This document shows, piece by piece, positions 17,973 through 27,426 of a stretch of 64,000 bases of DNA. The position numbers and the translations under genes were made by a program. Each line of letters starts with the position of its first letter. Position 1 is the stretch's first letter. The stretch is from Naasia sp. SYSU D00948 (GTDB lineage Bacteria > Actinomycetota > Actinomycetes > Actinomycetales > Microbacteriaceae), in assembly GCF_017916515.1 (NCBI RefSeq), contig NZ_JAFMTA010000001.1, positions 2,097,127 through 2,161,126 of the forward strand, given 5' to 3'. Below the pieces are notes generated by a model. That model was not told the DNA's origin. It saw only the letters and a list, made by a program, of their open reading frames with translations, and searched no databases.

Positions 17973-19460
17973 TCAGTAGGCGCCGTCCGGCCTCAGCACG
18001 GCCTTCGCGGTGCGCCAGAGGATGACGAGGTCGCCGGTCATCGACCAGTTGTCCGCGTAGTAGAGGTCGAGGCGGATGCCGTCGTCCCAGCCGAGGTTGG
18101 ACCGTCCGCTCACCTGCCAGAGGCCGCTCATGCCGGGCGTGACGACGAGCCGACGGCGCTCCTTCGAGTTGTAGTCGGACACCTCCTCCGGCAGCGCGGG
18201 CCGGGGGCCGACGAGGCTCATGTCGCCGCGGAGCACGTTGATGAGCTGGGGGAGCTCGTCGAGCGAGTAGCGGCGGAGGACGCGCCCGATCGGGGTCACC
18301 CGCGGGTCGTCCGCCATCTTGAACAGCCTGCGCTCACCGGCCATCTTCTCGAGCAGCTCCGCACGGCGCGCGTCGGCGTCCATGTACATCGAGCGGAACT
18401 TGAGGATGCGGAAGGTCGTCCCGTCCCGGCCCACACGCTCCTGCGAGTAGAAGACGGGCCCCCGGTCCTCGCGCTTCACGAGCACCGCGATCGCCACGAG
18501 CAGCGGCAGCAGCGCGAGGAGCAGCAGCGCCGCGACGACGACGTCGAAGATCCGCTTGGCGACGCGCTGCGGGCCCTCGTACTGCGGGGTCTCGACGTGC
18601 AGCAGCGGCAGGCCGTTGACGGGGCGCAGGTGCACGCGGCTTCCGGCCACGTCGGTGATGCTCGGCGCCAGGACCAGCTTGTGACGCTGCGGGTCCAGAC
18701 CCCAGCTGATCTCGCGCACGCGCTCCGCCGGGAGGCGGTCGGAGTTCGTCGCGATGAGGGTGTCCGCTCCGTACGTGTCCAGCAGGGACGGGATGTCGTC
18801 GATGCGGCCGATGATCGGGAGGCCCGTGCCGCTGAGGACGCCCTCGTCGGGTCCGTCGGTGAGGCCGACGCCGACCACCTGGTAGCCGTGCTGCGGGCGG
18901 TCCATGAGGTCCCGCGCGGTGTCGAGGACCGAGCCGCGGGAGCCGATGAGGACCACGCGGGAGCTGTACTCGCCCTTCGCGCGACGCCGCAGCAGCCAGC
19001 GCCGCCACAGCCACCGGTTGAGCATGAGGGCGACGGTCCCGAGCGGGAACACGATCAGCGCGTAGGCCCGGGAGATGTCGAGGTCGAGGAAGAAGGCGCC
19101 CAGCAGGAACAGGCCGAACGTGAAGATCGACGCGTGGGTCAGCCGCTTGTACTCCGTCGCGCCGCTGCCGATGATCCGCTCGGCGCGCGTGTCGACGAGG
19201 CGCAGGGCGAGGCTCCACACGACCACGAGGACGAGTCCCAGGTGGAGGGGGGTCACCGCCCCGTCGAGGACGCCGCGGGAGTGGAAGGCCGTGTTGGCCG
19301 TGTGGAACACGAGGAGGTGAGCGGCCGCGGCGGTCGCGAGGACCGTCAGCGTGTCGCCGACGGCGACGCGGAGTGCGTAGCGCTTCGACCAGTCGAGCGC
19401 GAGCTGCGGGGCGAGGGTCGCCGATGCTGTGTCGAGCGGGACGCGTACAGAGGTGGTCAC
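17973..19460 (-). CDS. Polyprenyl-phosphate sugar-1-phosphate transferase (exopolysaccharide priming)
   Basis: 495 aa membrane protein. Four to five N-terminal helices, a central Rossmann-like CoA-binding-type domain (VVLIGSRGSVLDTARDLM, about 170-290), then a helix and the conserved catalytic domain: RIFDVVVAALLLL, GPVFYSQERVGRDG, FRILKFRSM, RRYSLDELPQLINVLRGDMSLVGPRP and PGMSGLWQVSGRS. Such WbaP/CpsE-type enzymes start exopolysaccharide or capsule repeat units on undecaprenyl phosphate. No other EPS gene is in the window. GTG start without a clear ribosome site; a 403-nt gap lies upstream. Confidence 0.9.
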   Translation of the reverse strand: MTTSVRVPLDTASATLAPQLALDWSKRYALRVAVGDTLTVLATAAAAHLLVFHTANTAFHSRGVLDGAVTPLHLGLVLVVVWSLALRLVDTRAERIIGSGATEYKRLTHASIFTFGLFLLGAFFLDLDISRAYALIVFPLGTVALMLNRWLWRRWLLRRRAKGEYSSRVVLIGSRGSVLDTARDLMDRPQHGYQVVGVGLTDGPDEGVLSGTGLPIIGRIDDIPSLLDTYGADTLIATNSDRLPAERVREISWGLDPQRHKLVLAPSITDVAGSRVHLRPVNGLPLLHVETPQYEGPQRVAKRIFDVVVAALLLLALLPLLVAIAVLVKREDRGPVFYSQERVGRDGTTFRILKFRSMYMDADARRAELLEKMAGERRLFKMADDPRVTPIGRVLRRYSLDELPQLINVLRGDMSLVGPRPALPEEVSDYNSKERRRLVVTPGMSGLWQVSGRSNLGWDDGIRLDLYYADNWSMTGDLVILWRTAKAVLRPDGAY

Positions 19461-19863
19461 GGGGCCTGATCCATTCGGGTCTAGAGCAGGAGCCGGAGGG
19501 GGTCCTCCGGGAGAGTGTGTGGCGTGCGGCCGGGGGAGCGGCGCGCACGGTGCGTCTCAGGGGCGGGGCTGCCTGCCTGGGACGCCGCGTGGGTCACGCG
19601 GTTCCGGCCGCCGGGTGGAGGCGCGGACACTCTCCGAAGGGAGGGGGGTAGGGGGAGGTGAGCATCGGGTGGGCTCTTTCGGGGTGAGCCGTCGAGGCCG
19701 GGCCGGAGACCGGGCTCGGCGGCAAGGGGTGGGTAGGTGCGTCTCGGGTAAAGGCGCATCGACTGGGAGGCCGGCCGACCGGGGTTTCGGGTGGCGGCCG
19801 GCTCCTCGCCGGTGCGTTCAGGCTAGTGCTGGCCCGGAAGGGGCGGCAAGGGAAACGCCGCCG
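19461..19863. other. 403-nt gene-free gap with hairpins and G-tracts
   Basis: No supportable gene. On the minus strand it would be the 5' region of the sugar transferase. It holds perfect hairpins at 19493-19510 (CCGGAGG arms) and 19585-19601 (CCGCGTG arms) and a plus-strand G-tract run around 19639-19673. Just after the glgB stop on the minus strand a GGCGGC...GCCGCC hairpin may end glgB transcription. The composition suggests a structured leader, but no known riboswitch was recognised. Confidence 0.4.
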
Positions 19864-22263
19864 CTACGGCGCTTCCGCCCCCGGATTGGGGGCCGGTTCC
19901 TCCCGCGCCTCGGCGGCGCGCTGCTCGGCCTCGGCTTGCGCCGCGCGCTGCTCCTCGGTGATCTCGTCCTCGCGCTCCGCGGGGCCCTCGGGGGCTGCCG
20001 CCTCGGCGGGCAGCTCGGCGGGCGGCTCCTGGACCGCGGACCTGGGCTTGAGGTACAGGGCGCCGAGCGGGGGGATCGTGATCTCGGCGGAGGCGGGCTG
20101 GCCCTGGTGCGGCACCGGCTCGGCCGTGACGGAGCCGAAGTTCCCGACACCGGAGCCGCCGAACTCGGTCGCGTCGCTGTTGAGCAGCTCGTCCCACACG
20201 CCCTCCTGGGGGAGGCCGATGCGGTACGGGCCGACCGGGTTGCCGCCGAAGTTGAAGATCGCGGCGACCGGGTTCCCCCAGTTGTCCCAGCGGAGGAACG
20301 AGATGAGGTTGTTGGCCGCGTCGCCGCCGTCGATCCAGGAGAAGCCCTGCTCGGTGTTGTCGCGCTCCCAGAGGGACGGGTTGTCCCGGTAGATGCGGTT
20401 GAGCTGGCCCACGTACCGCTGCAGGCCGCGGTGGACGGGCTGGTCGAGGATCCACCAGTCGAGTCCGCGCTCCTCGCTCCACTCGGAGGGCTGGCCGAAC
20501 TCGGAGCCCATGAAGAGCAGCTGCTTGCCGGGATGCGCCCACTGGAACGCGAGGAAGACCCGGACGTTGGCGAGCTTCTGCCAGTGGTCGCCGGGCATCT
20601 TGGAGAAGAGGGATCCCTTGCCGTGCACGACCTCGTCGTGGCTGATCGGCAGCAGGAAGCTCTCGGTGAAGGCGTACACGAACGTGAACGTCATCATGTT
20701 GTGGTGGTAGGTCCGGTACATCGGGTCCTCGTGCATGAACCGGAGCGAGTCGTTCATCCAGCCCATGTTCCACTTGAGCCCGAACCCGAGGCCGCCCTGC
20801 GAGGTGGGGTGGGTCACGCCGCCCCAGGCGGTGGACTCCTCCGCGATCATGACGATGCCGGGGTACGACTTGTAGGCGGTCGCGTTGACCTCCTGCAGGA
20901 AGCTGATGGCCTCGAGGTTCTCCCGGCCGCCGTACTGGTTCGGCTCCCACTCGCCGGGGTTGCGGGAGTAGTCGAGGTAGAGCATCGACGCCACCGCGTC
21001 GACCCGGAGCCCGTCGATGTGGAACTCGTCGAGCCAGTAGAGCGCGTTGGCGACGAGGAAGTTGCGGACGTGGGACTCGCCGAAGTCGAAGACGAGCGTG
21101 CCCCAGTCCTGGTGCTCGCCCTTGCGGGGGTCGCTGTGCTCGTAGAGGGGCTGGCCGTCGAAGCGGGCGAGTGCGAACTCGTCCTTCGGGAAGTGGGCCG
21201 GGACCCAGTCCATGATGACGCCGATGCCCGCCTGGTGCAGGCGGTCGATGAGGTACCGCAGGTCGTCCGGGTGGCCGAACCGTGAGGTGGGGGCGTAGTA
21301 CCCCGTGACCTGGTAGCCCCAGGAGCCGCCGAACGGATGCTCGGCGAGGGGCAGGAACTCGACGTGGGTGTACGCGGTCTCCTGCAGGTACTCGATGAGC
21401 TGGTCGGCGAGCTCCCGGTAGCCGAGGCCGGGCCGCCACGAGGCGACGTGCATCTCGTAGATGCTCATCGGCTGGTTGTGCGGGTCCACGCTCGCGCGCT
21501 TCGCCATCCACTCCGCGTCGCCCCACTCGTACGAGCTGGTGCCCACCACCGACGCGGTGGCGGGAGGGTGCTCGGTGTACTGCGCCATCGGGTCGGCCTT
21601 CTCGATCCAGTGACCGGCCGCCGTGAGGATCTCGAACTTGTAGGGGGTGTGCGGCTCGAGGCCGGGGACGAACAGCTCCCATACACCGTTGGCGTCGAGC
21701 CGGCGCATGGCGTGCAGCGTGCCGTCCCACCGGTTGAACTCGCCGATCACCCGCACGGCCTGGGCGTGCGGAGCCCACACGGTGAAGGAGACGCCCTTCG
21801 ACGGCGCGTCCACGCCCCAGTGCTCGCGGTAGTGCGCGCCGAGGACGTCCCACAGGCGCTCGTGCCGTCCCTCGCCGAAGAGGTAGAGGTCCAGGTCGCC
21901 GATCGAGGGGAGGTACCGGTAGGGGTCGTCGACCACCCACTCGTTGCCGTCCGAGTACCGGGCCTCGATGACGTAGTCGGTGAAGCCCAGGATGCTGACG
22001 CCCTGCCAGACTCCGTGCCCGATGTGCGCGAGGTCGACCCGGGCGCCGGTGGAGAGCACCGCGGTCACCTTCTCGGCGAGCGGGCGCAGGGCGCGGATCG
22101 CGACCACGGGATCCGTGACGCCCTCCGCGTGGATGGGGTGCTGCCCCAGCACGGAGTGCGGCCCGGAGTGGACCCCGCCCGCGATGCGGGCCAGCTCGTG
22201 GTCGGGGATCTCCGGCAGGTGGAAGACCGGCTCGGGAGTGCTCTCAGCGGTGGCGTTGGCCAT
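19864..22263 (-). CDS. glgB: 1,4-alpha-glucan branching enzyme
   Basis: 799 aa GH13 enzyme that introduces alpha-1,6 branches into glucan. N-terminal CBM48-like modules ([31 protein letters not shown]), catalytic barrel with [29 protein letters not shown], the nucleophile in [17 protein letters not shown], the acid Glu in [13 protein letters not shown] and [13 protein letters not shown]. The last ~85 residues are an extra Glu/Ala/Pro-rich tail not needed for catalysis. AAGGAAGG precedes the ATG, which lies 24 nt after the glgE stop, so glgE-glgB form an operon. Confidence 0.96.
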   Translation of the reverse strand: MANATAESTPEPVFHLPEIPDHELARIAGGVHSGPHSVLGQHPIHAEGVTDPVVAIRALRPLAEKVTAVLSTGARVDLAHIGHGVWQGVSILGFTDYVIEARYSDGNEWVVDDPYRYLPSIGDLDLYLFGEGRHERLWDVLGAHYREHWGVDAPSKGVSFTVWAPHAQAVRVIGEFNRWDGTLHAMRRLDANGVWELFVPGLEPHTPYKFEILTAAGHWIEKADPMAQYTEHPPATASVVGTSSYEWGDAEWMAKRASVDPHNQPMSIYEMHVASWRPGLGYRELADQLIEYLQETAYTHVEFLPLAEHPFGGSWGYQVTGYYAPTSRFGHPDDLRYLIDRLHQAGIGVIMDWVPAHFPKDEFALARFDGQPLYEHSDPRKGEHQDWGTLVFDFGESHVRNFLVANALYWLDEFHIDGLRVDAVASMLYLDYSRNPGEWEPNQYGGRENLEAISFLQEVNATAYKSYPGIVMIAEESTAWGGVTHPTSQGGLGFGLKWNMGWMNDSLRFMHEDPMYRTYHHNMMTFTFVYAFTESFLLPISHDEVVHGKGSLFSKMPGDHWQKLANVRVFLAFQWAHPGKQLLFMGSEFGQPSEWSEERGLDWWILDQPVHRGLQRYVGQLNRIYRDNPSLWERDNTEQGFSWIDGGDAANNLISFLRWDNWGNPVAAIFNFGGNPVGPYRIGLPQEGVWDELLNSDATEFGGSGVGNFGSVTAEPVPHQGQPASAEITIPPLGALYLKPRSAVQEPPAELPAEAAAPEGPAEREDEITEEQRAAQAEAEQRAAEAREEPAPNPGAEAP

Positions 22264-22287
22264 GCGTGCCTTCCTTGAGGAGTGCCC

Positions 22288-24531
22288 TCAGTAGTACTGG
22301 GGGGCGGCGGGCCCGGTGACGTGCAGGATGTGCGCGGGCTCCCGGAAGGGGTCCAGGCGCACGTAGTTGTGCTCGCCCCAGGTCCAGGTCTGGTCGGTGA
22401 TCAGGTCGTGCACCTGGTACGCGGTGCCGGGCTCGACCCCGAAGAGGGAGGTGTCGAGGTGCACCGTCGTCTCGCGGACGGAGTGCGGGTCCACGTTCGC
22501 GATGACGATGAGGGCGTCGGAGGCGCCCGTCGGCGTGAACCGGCCCTCGATGTACTTGCTGTACACCAGGATCTCGGTGTCGTCGCTCCAGTGGAAGTCG
22601 ATGTTGCGGAGCTGGCCGAGCGCCGGGTGCTCGCGCCGGATCCGGTTGAGCCGGCCGAGGTAGGGCGCGATCGACCGGCCGCTCCGCTCCGCGGCGGCCC
22701 AGTCCCGCGGCTTGAACTCGTACTTCTCGTTGTCGATGTTCTCCTCGGACCCGGGTCGCGCCACGTTCTCGATGAGCTCGTAGCCGGAGTAGACGCCCCA
22801 GATGGGGACGGCGGTCGCGGCGATGGCGGCGCGCACCTTGTAGGCGGCGGGGCCGCCGAACTGGAGGTACGGCGTGAGGATGTCGTGCGTGTTGACGAAG
22901 AAGTTCGGCCGCAGGTAGTCCGCGGTCTCGCGCGACAGCTCCGTGAGGTACTCCGTCAGCTCCTGCTTGCTGTTGCGCCAGGTGAAGTACGTGTAGCTCT
23001 GCTGGTACCCCACCTTCGCGAGCCCTCGCATCATCGGCGGCCGGGTGAAGGCCTCCGAGAGGAAGATGACCTCCGGATGCGCCGAGTTCACCTCGTGGAG
23101 GAGGCGCTCCCAGAAGGCCAGCGGCTTGGTGTGCGGGTTGTCGACGCGGAAGATCTTCACCCCGAGCCCGATCCAGTGCAGGAAGATGCGCAGCATCTCC
23201 TGGTAGATGCCCTCGGGGTCGTTGTCGAAGTTCAGGGGATAGATGTCCTGGTACTTCTTCGGCGGGTTCTCCGCGTACGCGATGCTGCCGTCGGGCAGCG
23301 TCGTGAAGAACTCCGGGTGCTCCGCGACCCACGGGTGGTCGGGGGAGGCCTGGAGCGCGATGTCGAGCGCCAGCTCCATCCCGTGGCTCTCGACCTGCTC
23401 GCGGAAGAAGCGGAAGTCGTCCTCGTTCCCGAGCTCCGGATGGAGGGCGTCGTGCCCGCCCTCGGCCGCCCCGATGCCGTACGGCGAGCCCGGGTCGTGC
23501 GGCCCGGCCGTCAGGGTGTTGTTGGGACCCTTGCGGTTGGTGCGCCCGATCGGGTGGACCGGCGGGATGTAGACGACGTCGAAGCCCAGCTCCTTGATGG
23601 CGGGAAGGCGCTCGGCCGCGGTCCGGAACGTGCCGGACCGCCAGGAGCCGTCCTCGTTCTGCACCGCGCCCTCCGAGCGCGGGAAGAACTCGTACCAGGC
23701 GCCACGGCCCGCCCGCTCGCGCTCGACGCGGAGCCGGCGCTCGGGGGAGTAGGTGACCAGGCTGGCCAGGGGGACGCGCTCCAGGGCGGCGGTCACGCCG
23801 GGCTCGGTGGCCGCGTGCAGGCGCTCCTCGACGGGGAGGGACGCGTCGGCGAGCCGCTGTGCAGCGGCCGCGAAGAGCTGCCGGTCCTCCTCGGAGCGGC
23901 TCTCCTCACCGGCGGCGCGCTCGAACAGCTGGCGGCCGATGGTGAACATGAGCTCGACGTCGATGCCCGCCGGGATCTTGACCTCGGCGTTGTGGAGCCA
24001 CGTGTGGTAGTCGTCGCCCCAGGCCTTCACGCGGAAGACCCAGAAGCCCGCCTCCTCGACCAGCACCTCGGACTGCCACCGGTCGAGACCCTTGGACACG
24101 AGCCGCATCCGGTGCTCGGTGGTGCGCCCGCTCGGGTCGGTCAGCACGACGTCGGCGCCGAGCAGGTCGTGGCCCTCCCGGAACACCGTGGCCGCGAAGG
24201 GGACCACCTCGCCGACGAAGGCCTTCGCCGGCCAAAGGTCGTCCGGCTGCTGCGGGGAGAGGTCGAGGATCGGGATGCGCCCCAGGACCGGCGTCCACTC
24301 GGGCTCGCCGGCGCGCCCGCCGCCGTCCGCCTTGGCCGCCCGGCTCGCCGGCCTGCGTCTCGCCCGGGTCGGCGCGCCCTCGGCTGCGGGGGCCGTGTCG
24401 GTCGTCGCGACGGCGTCCTCGGGGGAGGTCTCCCGTCCCCCTGGCGCCGGCCCATCCGGGGCCGCCCGTCGTGTGCTCGTTCTCCGTGCGGCCGGGCGTG
24501 ACGCCCTGGCCTCCTCGTCGTGAGTCGCCAC
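22288..24531 (-). CDS. glgE: Alpha-1,4-glucan:maltose-1-phosphate maltosyltransferase
   Basis: 747 aa GH13_3 enzyme that extends glucan with maltose from alpha-maltose-1-phosphate. The first ~80 residues are an Ala/Arg/Pro-rich disordered extension. Then come IPILDLSPQQ, the all-beta N-domain, VVYIPPVHPIGRTNRKGPNN, the nucleophile in IFRVDNPHTKP, the acid in FLSEAFTRPPMM, GYQQSYTYFTWRN and a VNTHDILTPYLQ segment. The GTG at 24531 follows TAGAGT (24543-24538 on the minus strand) by exactly 6 nt, so the mRNA is probably leaderless. No treS or mak gene is adjacent. Confidence 0.95.
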   Translation of the reverse strand: MATHDEEARASRPAARRTSTRRAAPDGPAPGGRETSPEDAVATTDTAPAAEGAPTRARRRPASRAAKADGGGRAGEPEWTPVLGRIPILDLSPQQPDDLWPAKAFVGEVVPFAATVFREGHDLLGADVVLTDPSGRTTEHRMRLVSKGLDRWQSEVLVEEAGFWVFRVKAWGDDYHTWLHNAEVKIPAGIDVELMFTIGRQLFERAAGEESRSEEDRQLFAAAAQRLADASLPVEERLHAATEPGVTAALERVPLASLVTYSPERRLRVERERAGRGAWYEFFPRSEGAVQNEDGSWRSGTFRTAAERLPAIKELGFDVVYIPPVHPIGRTNRKGPNNTLTAGPHDPGSPYGIGAAEGGHDALHPELGNEDDFRFFREQVESHGMELALDIALQASPDHPWVAEHPEFFTTLPDGSIAYAENPPKKYQDIYPLNFDNDPEGIYQEMLRIFLHWIGLGVKIFRVDNPHTKPLAFWERLLHEVNSAHPEVIFLSEAFTRPPMMRGLAKVGYQQSYTYFTWRNSKQELTEYLTELSRETADYLRPNFFVNTHDILTPYLQFGGPAAYKVRAAIAATAVPIWGVYSGYELIENVARPGSEENIDNEKYEFKPRDWAAAERSGRSIAPYLGRLNRIRREHPALGQLRNIDFHWSDDTEILVYSKYIEGRFTPTGASDALIVIANVDPHSVRETTVHLDTSLFGVEPGTAYQVHDLITDQTWTWGEHNYVRLDPFREPAHILHVTGPAAPQYY

Positions 24532-24622
24532 GCTGTCACTCTAGCCCTGGGCTCTGTCCCGCCAGCGTCCCGGGGGCGAGGCTTGCGAGACACCCCGAAT
24601 GGGGGCTAACGACCCTGGCGCG

Positions 24623-24658
24623 GAGTGGAACGAAACCGCTTCCACTCTGTCTTAGGGT
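24623..24658 (+). promoter_or_regulatory. glgP promoter with inverted-repeat operator
   Basis: GAGTGGAA (24623-24630) and TTCCACTC (24640-24647) are perfect 8-nt arms around a 9-nt spacer with a central CGAAACCGC. TAGGGT at 24653-24658 fits a -10 and lies directly downstream, so a bound dimer would cover the -35 region. This suggests repression of glgP by a LacI-like or similar regulator, not encoded nearby. Confidence 0.5.
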
Positions 24659-24693
24659 GGGACCGAATCGCGCCACAGTCGAATGGGAGCCCA

Positions 24694-27279
24694 ATGAAGG
24701 CAATTCGCCGGTTCACGGTCCGCACGGTCCTGCCGGAGGCTCTCTCCGCGCTGGACGAACTCGCAGGCAACCTGCGCTGGTCGTGGCATGAGCCCACCCG
24801 GGAGCTCTTCTCGTACATCGACCCGGAGCTGTGGAAGGAGAGCCGCCACGATCCGGTGGCGCTGCTCGGCATGGTCCCGCCGGAGCGGGTGCAGGAGCTC
24901 GCGGGCGACGGCGAGTTCATCGCTCGGGCCAACGCGCTCCGCGACGACCTGCACACCTACATCTCGCAGCCGCGCTGGTATCAGTCGCAGACGGACGCCC
25001 CGTCGTCGATCGCGTACTTCTCGCCGGAGTTCGGCATCGCCGCCGCCCTCCCGCAGTACTCGGGCGGTCTCGGCATCCTCGCGGGCGACCACCTCAAGAG
25101 CGCGTCCGACCTCGGCGTCCCGCTGCTCGCGGTCGGCCTGTTCTACCGCTCCGGCTACTTCAAGCAGGCGATCTCCCCGGACGGCTGGCAGCAGGAGACG
25201 TACCCGGTCCTCGACCCGGACGGCCTCCCGCTGTCCCTCCTCCGCGGTGCGGACGGAGCGCCGGCGCAGGTCGCGCTCGCCCTGCCCGGGTCGCGCACCC
25301 TGTTCGCGCGCGTCTGGCAGGCGTACGTCGGCCGTGTGAAGCTGCTGATGCTCGACACGGACATCCCGGAGAACGAGGACTCCCTGCGCAGCGTCACCGA
25401 CCGCCTCTACGGCGGCGGCGGGGAGCACCGCCTCCTGCAGGAGCTGCTGCTCGGCATCGGCGGCGTCCGCGCCATCAAGCTGTACTCGGAGCTCACCGGG
25501 ACCGAGTTCCCGCAGGTCTTCCACACCAACGAGGGCCACGCGGGCTTCCTCGGCCTCGAGCGGATCAGCGACCTGGTCGCCGCGGGGCTGACCTTCGGCG
25601 AGGCGCTCGAGGTGGTGCGGGCCGGGACGGTGTTCACCACCCACACGCCGGTCCCCGCGGGCATCGACCGGTTCGACCGGTCCCTCGTCGAGGCCTACTT
25701 CTCGACGGACCTCCTCCCGAGCGTCGGCGTCCACGACGTCCTCTCCCTCGGCACCGAGGACTACCCGGGCGGCAACGGCGCGGTGTTCAACATGGCGGTC
25801 ATGGGCCTCCGCCTCGCCCAGCACGCGAACGGCGTGTCGAAGCTGCACGGGCACGTGAGCCGCAGCATGTTCTCCGGGCTCTGGCCGGGCTTCGACGAGG
25901 CGGACGTGCCGATCACGTCCGTCACCAACGGCGTGCACGCGCCGACCTGGACGGACCCGCGCCTCATGCACCTCGCCGAGGAGCGGCTCGGCACCTCGGA
26001 CACCACCGTCGCCGACTGGCGGTCCACCGCGGTGTCGGACGAGGAGCTCTGGCGCGTGAAGACGGAGATGCGCGAGCAGCTCGTCGTCGACGCCCGCGAG
26101 CGCATCCGGGCGGCGTGGCAGCTGCAGAACCCCGGCTCGGTCATCCCGACCTGGATCGAGGACGCCCTCGACCCCAACGTCCTCACGATCGGCTTCGCGC
26201 GTCGCGTGCCGACCTACAAGCGCCTCACGCTGATGCTGCACGACGAGGAGCGGCTGCGCAGCATCCTCACCTCGCGCAAGCGCCCCGTGCAGCTCATCAT
26301 CGCCGGCAAGTCGCATCCCGCCGACGACGAGGGGAAGCGCCTGATCCAGCGGCTCGTCACGTTCGCGCAGGACCCGGAGATCCGGCGGCGGCTCGTCTTC
26401 CTGCCGAACTACGACATCGCGATGGCCCAGCTGCTCTATCCGGGCTGCGACGTCTGGCTCAACAACCCGCTGCGTCCGCTCGAGGCGTGCGGGACCTCCG
26501 GCATGAAGGCGTCCCTCAACGGCGCCCTCAACCTCTCGATTCTCGACGGCTGGTGGAACGAGTACTACGACGGCGAGAACGGGTGGGCGATCCCGTCCTC
26601 GGACGCCGCCGGAGACGCCGCAGAGCGCGACGCGCTCGAGGCGGGGGCGCTGTACGACCTGATCGAGCACCAGATCGCGCCCCGCTACTACGACCGCGGC
26701 AAGGACGGCGTGCCCACGCGCTGGGTGAAGTCGATGCGGCACACGCTCGCGACGCTCTCCCCGGAGCTCAGCGCGGACCGGATGGTCAAGGAGTACGTGG
26801 CGAAGCTCTACACGCCGGCCGGCAAGGCCGCCGCGGTCATCGCCGAGGACGACTACGCGGCGGGCCGCGAGCTCGCGAAGTGGAAGCAGGAGGTCCGCAA
26901 GGACTGGGGCGGCGTGCAGGTCCTGCACGTCGAGTCCGGCGGCCTCACGAGCGTGCCCCGGGTCGGGGACGAGCTGCACGTGCGAGCCCGCGTCCAGCTC
27001 GGCGGCCTCGCCCCGGAGGACGTCTCGGTACAGGTCATCTACGGCAAGAGCATCGAGGGCGACGCGCTCGAGGACACCACGACCGTCGAGCTCGTGCCGC
27101 TCGTCGAGGACACCGACCGGCCCACCACGGGCGCGATCACCCTCGACGGCTCCACGACCTTCGCGGGCACCGTCACGCTCACGCGCCCCGGCTCCTTCGG
27201 CTACAACGTCCGCGTCGTGCCGAAGAGCCCCTACCTGGCGAGCCCGGCGGAGCTCGGTCTGGTGACCATGGCGCACTGA
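24694..27279 (+). CDS. glgP: Alpha-glucan phosphorylase
   Basis: 861 aa, GT35 enzyme of the shorter bacterial/archaeal type (with an N-terminal DUF3417 segment): releases glucose-1-phosphate from alpha-glucan ends. DUF3417 is at the start (LDELAGNLRWSWHEPTRELF), then YFSPEFGIAAALPQYSGGLG, HTNEGHAGFLGLERI, the PLP lysine region GTSGMKASLNGALNLSILDG and WLNNPLRPLEACG. A C-terminal beta domain (VGDELHVRARVQLGGL) follows. ATG chosen as the start of homology; the leader is ~30 nt. Divergent from glgE, so glucan synthesis and breakdown share a regulatory gap. Followed by a strong terminator. Confidence 0.95.
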   Translation: MKAIRRFTVRTVLPEALSALDELAGNLRWSWHEPTRELFSYIDPELWKESRHDPVALLGMVPPERVQELAGDGEFIARANALRDDLHTYISQPRWYQSQTDAPSSIAYFSPEFGIAAALPQYSGGLGILAGDHLKSASDLGVPLLAVGLFYRSGYFKQAISPDGWQQETYPVLDPDGLPLSLLRGADGAPAQVALALPGSRTLFARVWQAYVGRVKLLMLDTDIPENEDSLRSVTDRLYGGGGEHRLLQELLLGIGGVRAIKLYSELTGTEFPQVFHTNEGHAGFLGLERISDLVAAGLTFGEALEVVRAGTVFTTHTPVPAGIDRFDRSLVEAYFSTDLLPSVGVHDVLSLGTEDYPGGNGAVFNMAVMGLRLAQHANGVSKLHGHVSRSMFSGLWPGFDEADVPITSVTNGVHAPTWTDPRLMHLAEERLGTSDTTVADWRSTAVSDEELWRVKTEMREQLVVDARERIRAAWQLQNPGSVIPTWIEDALDPNVLTIGFARRVPTYKRLTLMLHDEERLRSILTSRKRPVQLIIAGKSHPADDEGKRLIQRLVTFAQDPEIRRRLVFLPNYDIAMAQLLYPGCDVWLNNPLRPLEACGTSGMKASLNGALNLSILDGWWNEYYDGENGWAIPSSDAAGDAAERDALEAGALYDLIEHQIAPRYYDRGKDGVPTRWVKSMRHTLATLSPELSADRMVKEYVAKLYTPAGKAAAVIAEDDYAAGRELAKWKQEVRKDWGGVQVLHVESGGLTSVPRVGDELHVRARVQLGGLAPEDVSVQVIYGKSIEGDALEDTTTVELVPLVEDTDRPTTGAITLDGSTTFAGTVTLTRPGSFGYNVRVVPKSPYLASPAELGLVTMAH

Positions 27280-27326
27280 CGCCTGCACGAATCCGGAACG
27301 GCTGCGCCGATCCGGAGAGACACGAC

Positions 27327-27362
27327 GACACGCCGTCCGAGGAGCGCCTCGGGCGGCGTGTC
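27327..27362. terminator. Strong terminator between convergent glgP and glgX
   Basis: 16-nt arms at 27327-27342 and 27347-27362, complementary except for one G-U pair, with a 4-nt AGCG loop. It lies 48 nt after the glgP stop and can also serve glgX on the other strand. Confidence 0.8.
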
Positions 27363-27372
27363 TCGCGTTCGT

Positions 27373-27420
27373 CCGGATCCGCGCAGGTCCTCCGGATCCG
27401 TGCAGGTCCTCCGGATCCGT
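27373..27420. repeat. Short 19-bp tandem repeat
   Basis: Two full copies of a 19-bp unit (CCGGATCCGYGCAGGTCCT; 27373-27391 and 27392-27410, differing at one base) and a third partial copy (27411-27420) that runs up to the glgX stop. Each unit contains the palindrome GGATCC. Related CCGGA/TCCGG words also occur at 27290-27315. Confidence 0.7.
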
Positions 27421-27426
27421 GAAGCG

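Noticed and set aside
19639-19673. A G-quadruplex
   Set aside because: Only three closely spaced G-tracts exist; the next lies about 11 nt away, so a standard four-tract motif with loops of 7 nt or less is not met.
19429-21285. Long plus-strand open frames opposite glgB, glgE and glgX
   Set aside because: High-GC third positions suppress stops on the other strand. The translations lack domains and the minus-strand genes have full catalytic motifs.
27373-27420. Possible CRISPR array
   Set aside because: The repeats are directly adjacent without spacers and only 2.5 copies exist; no cas gene is present.
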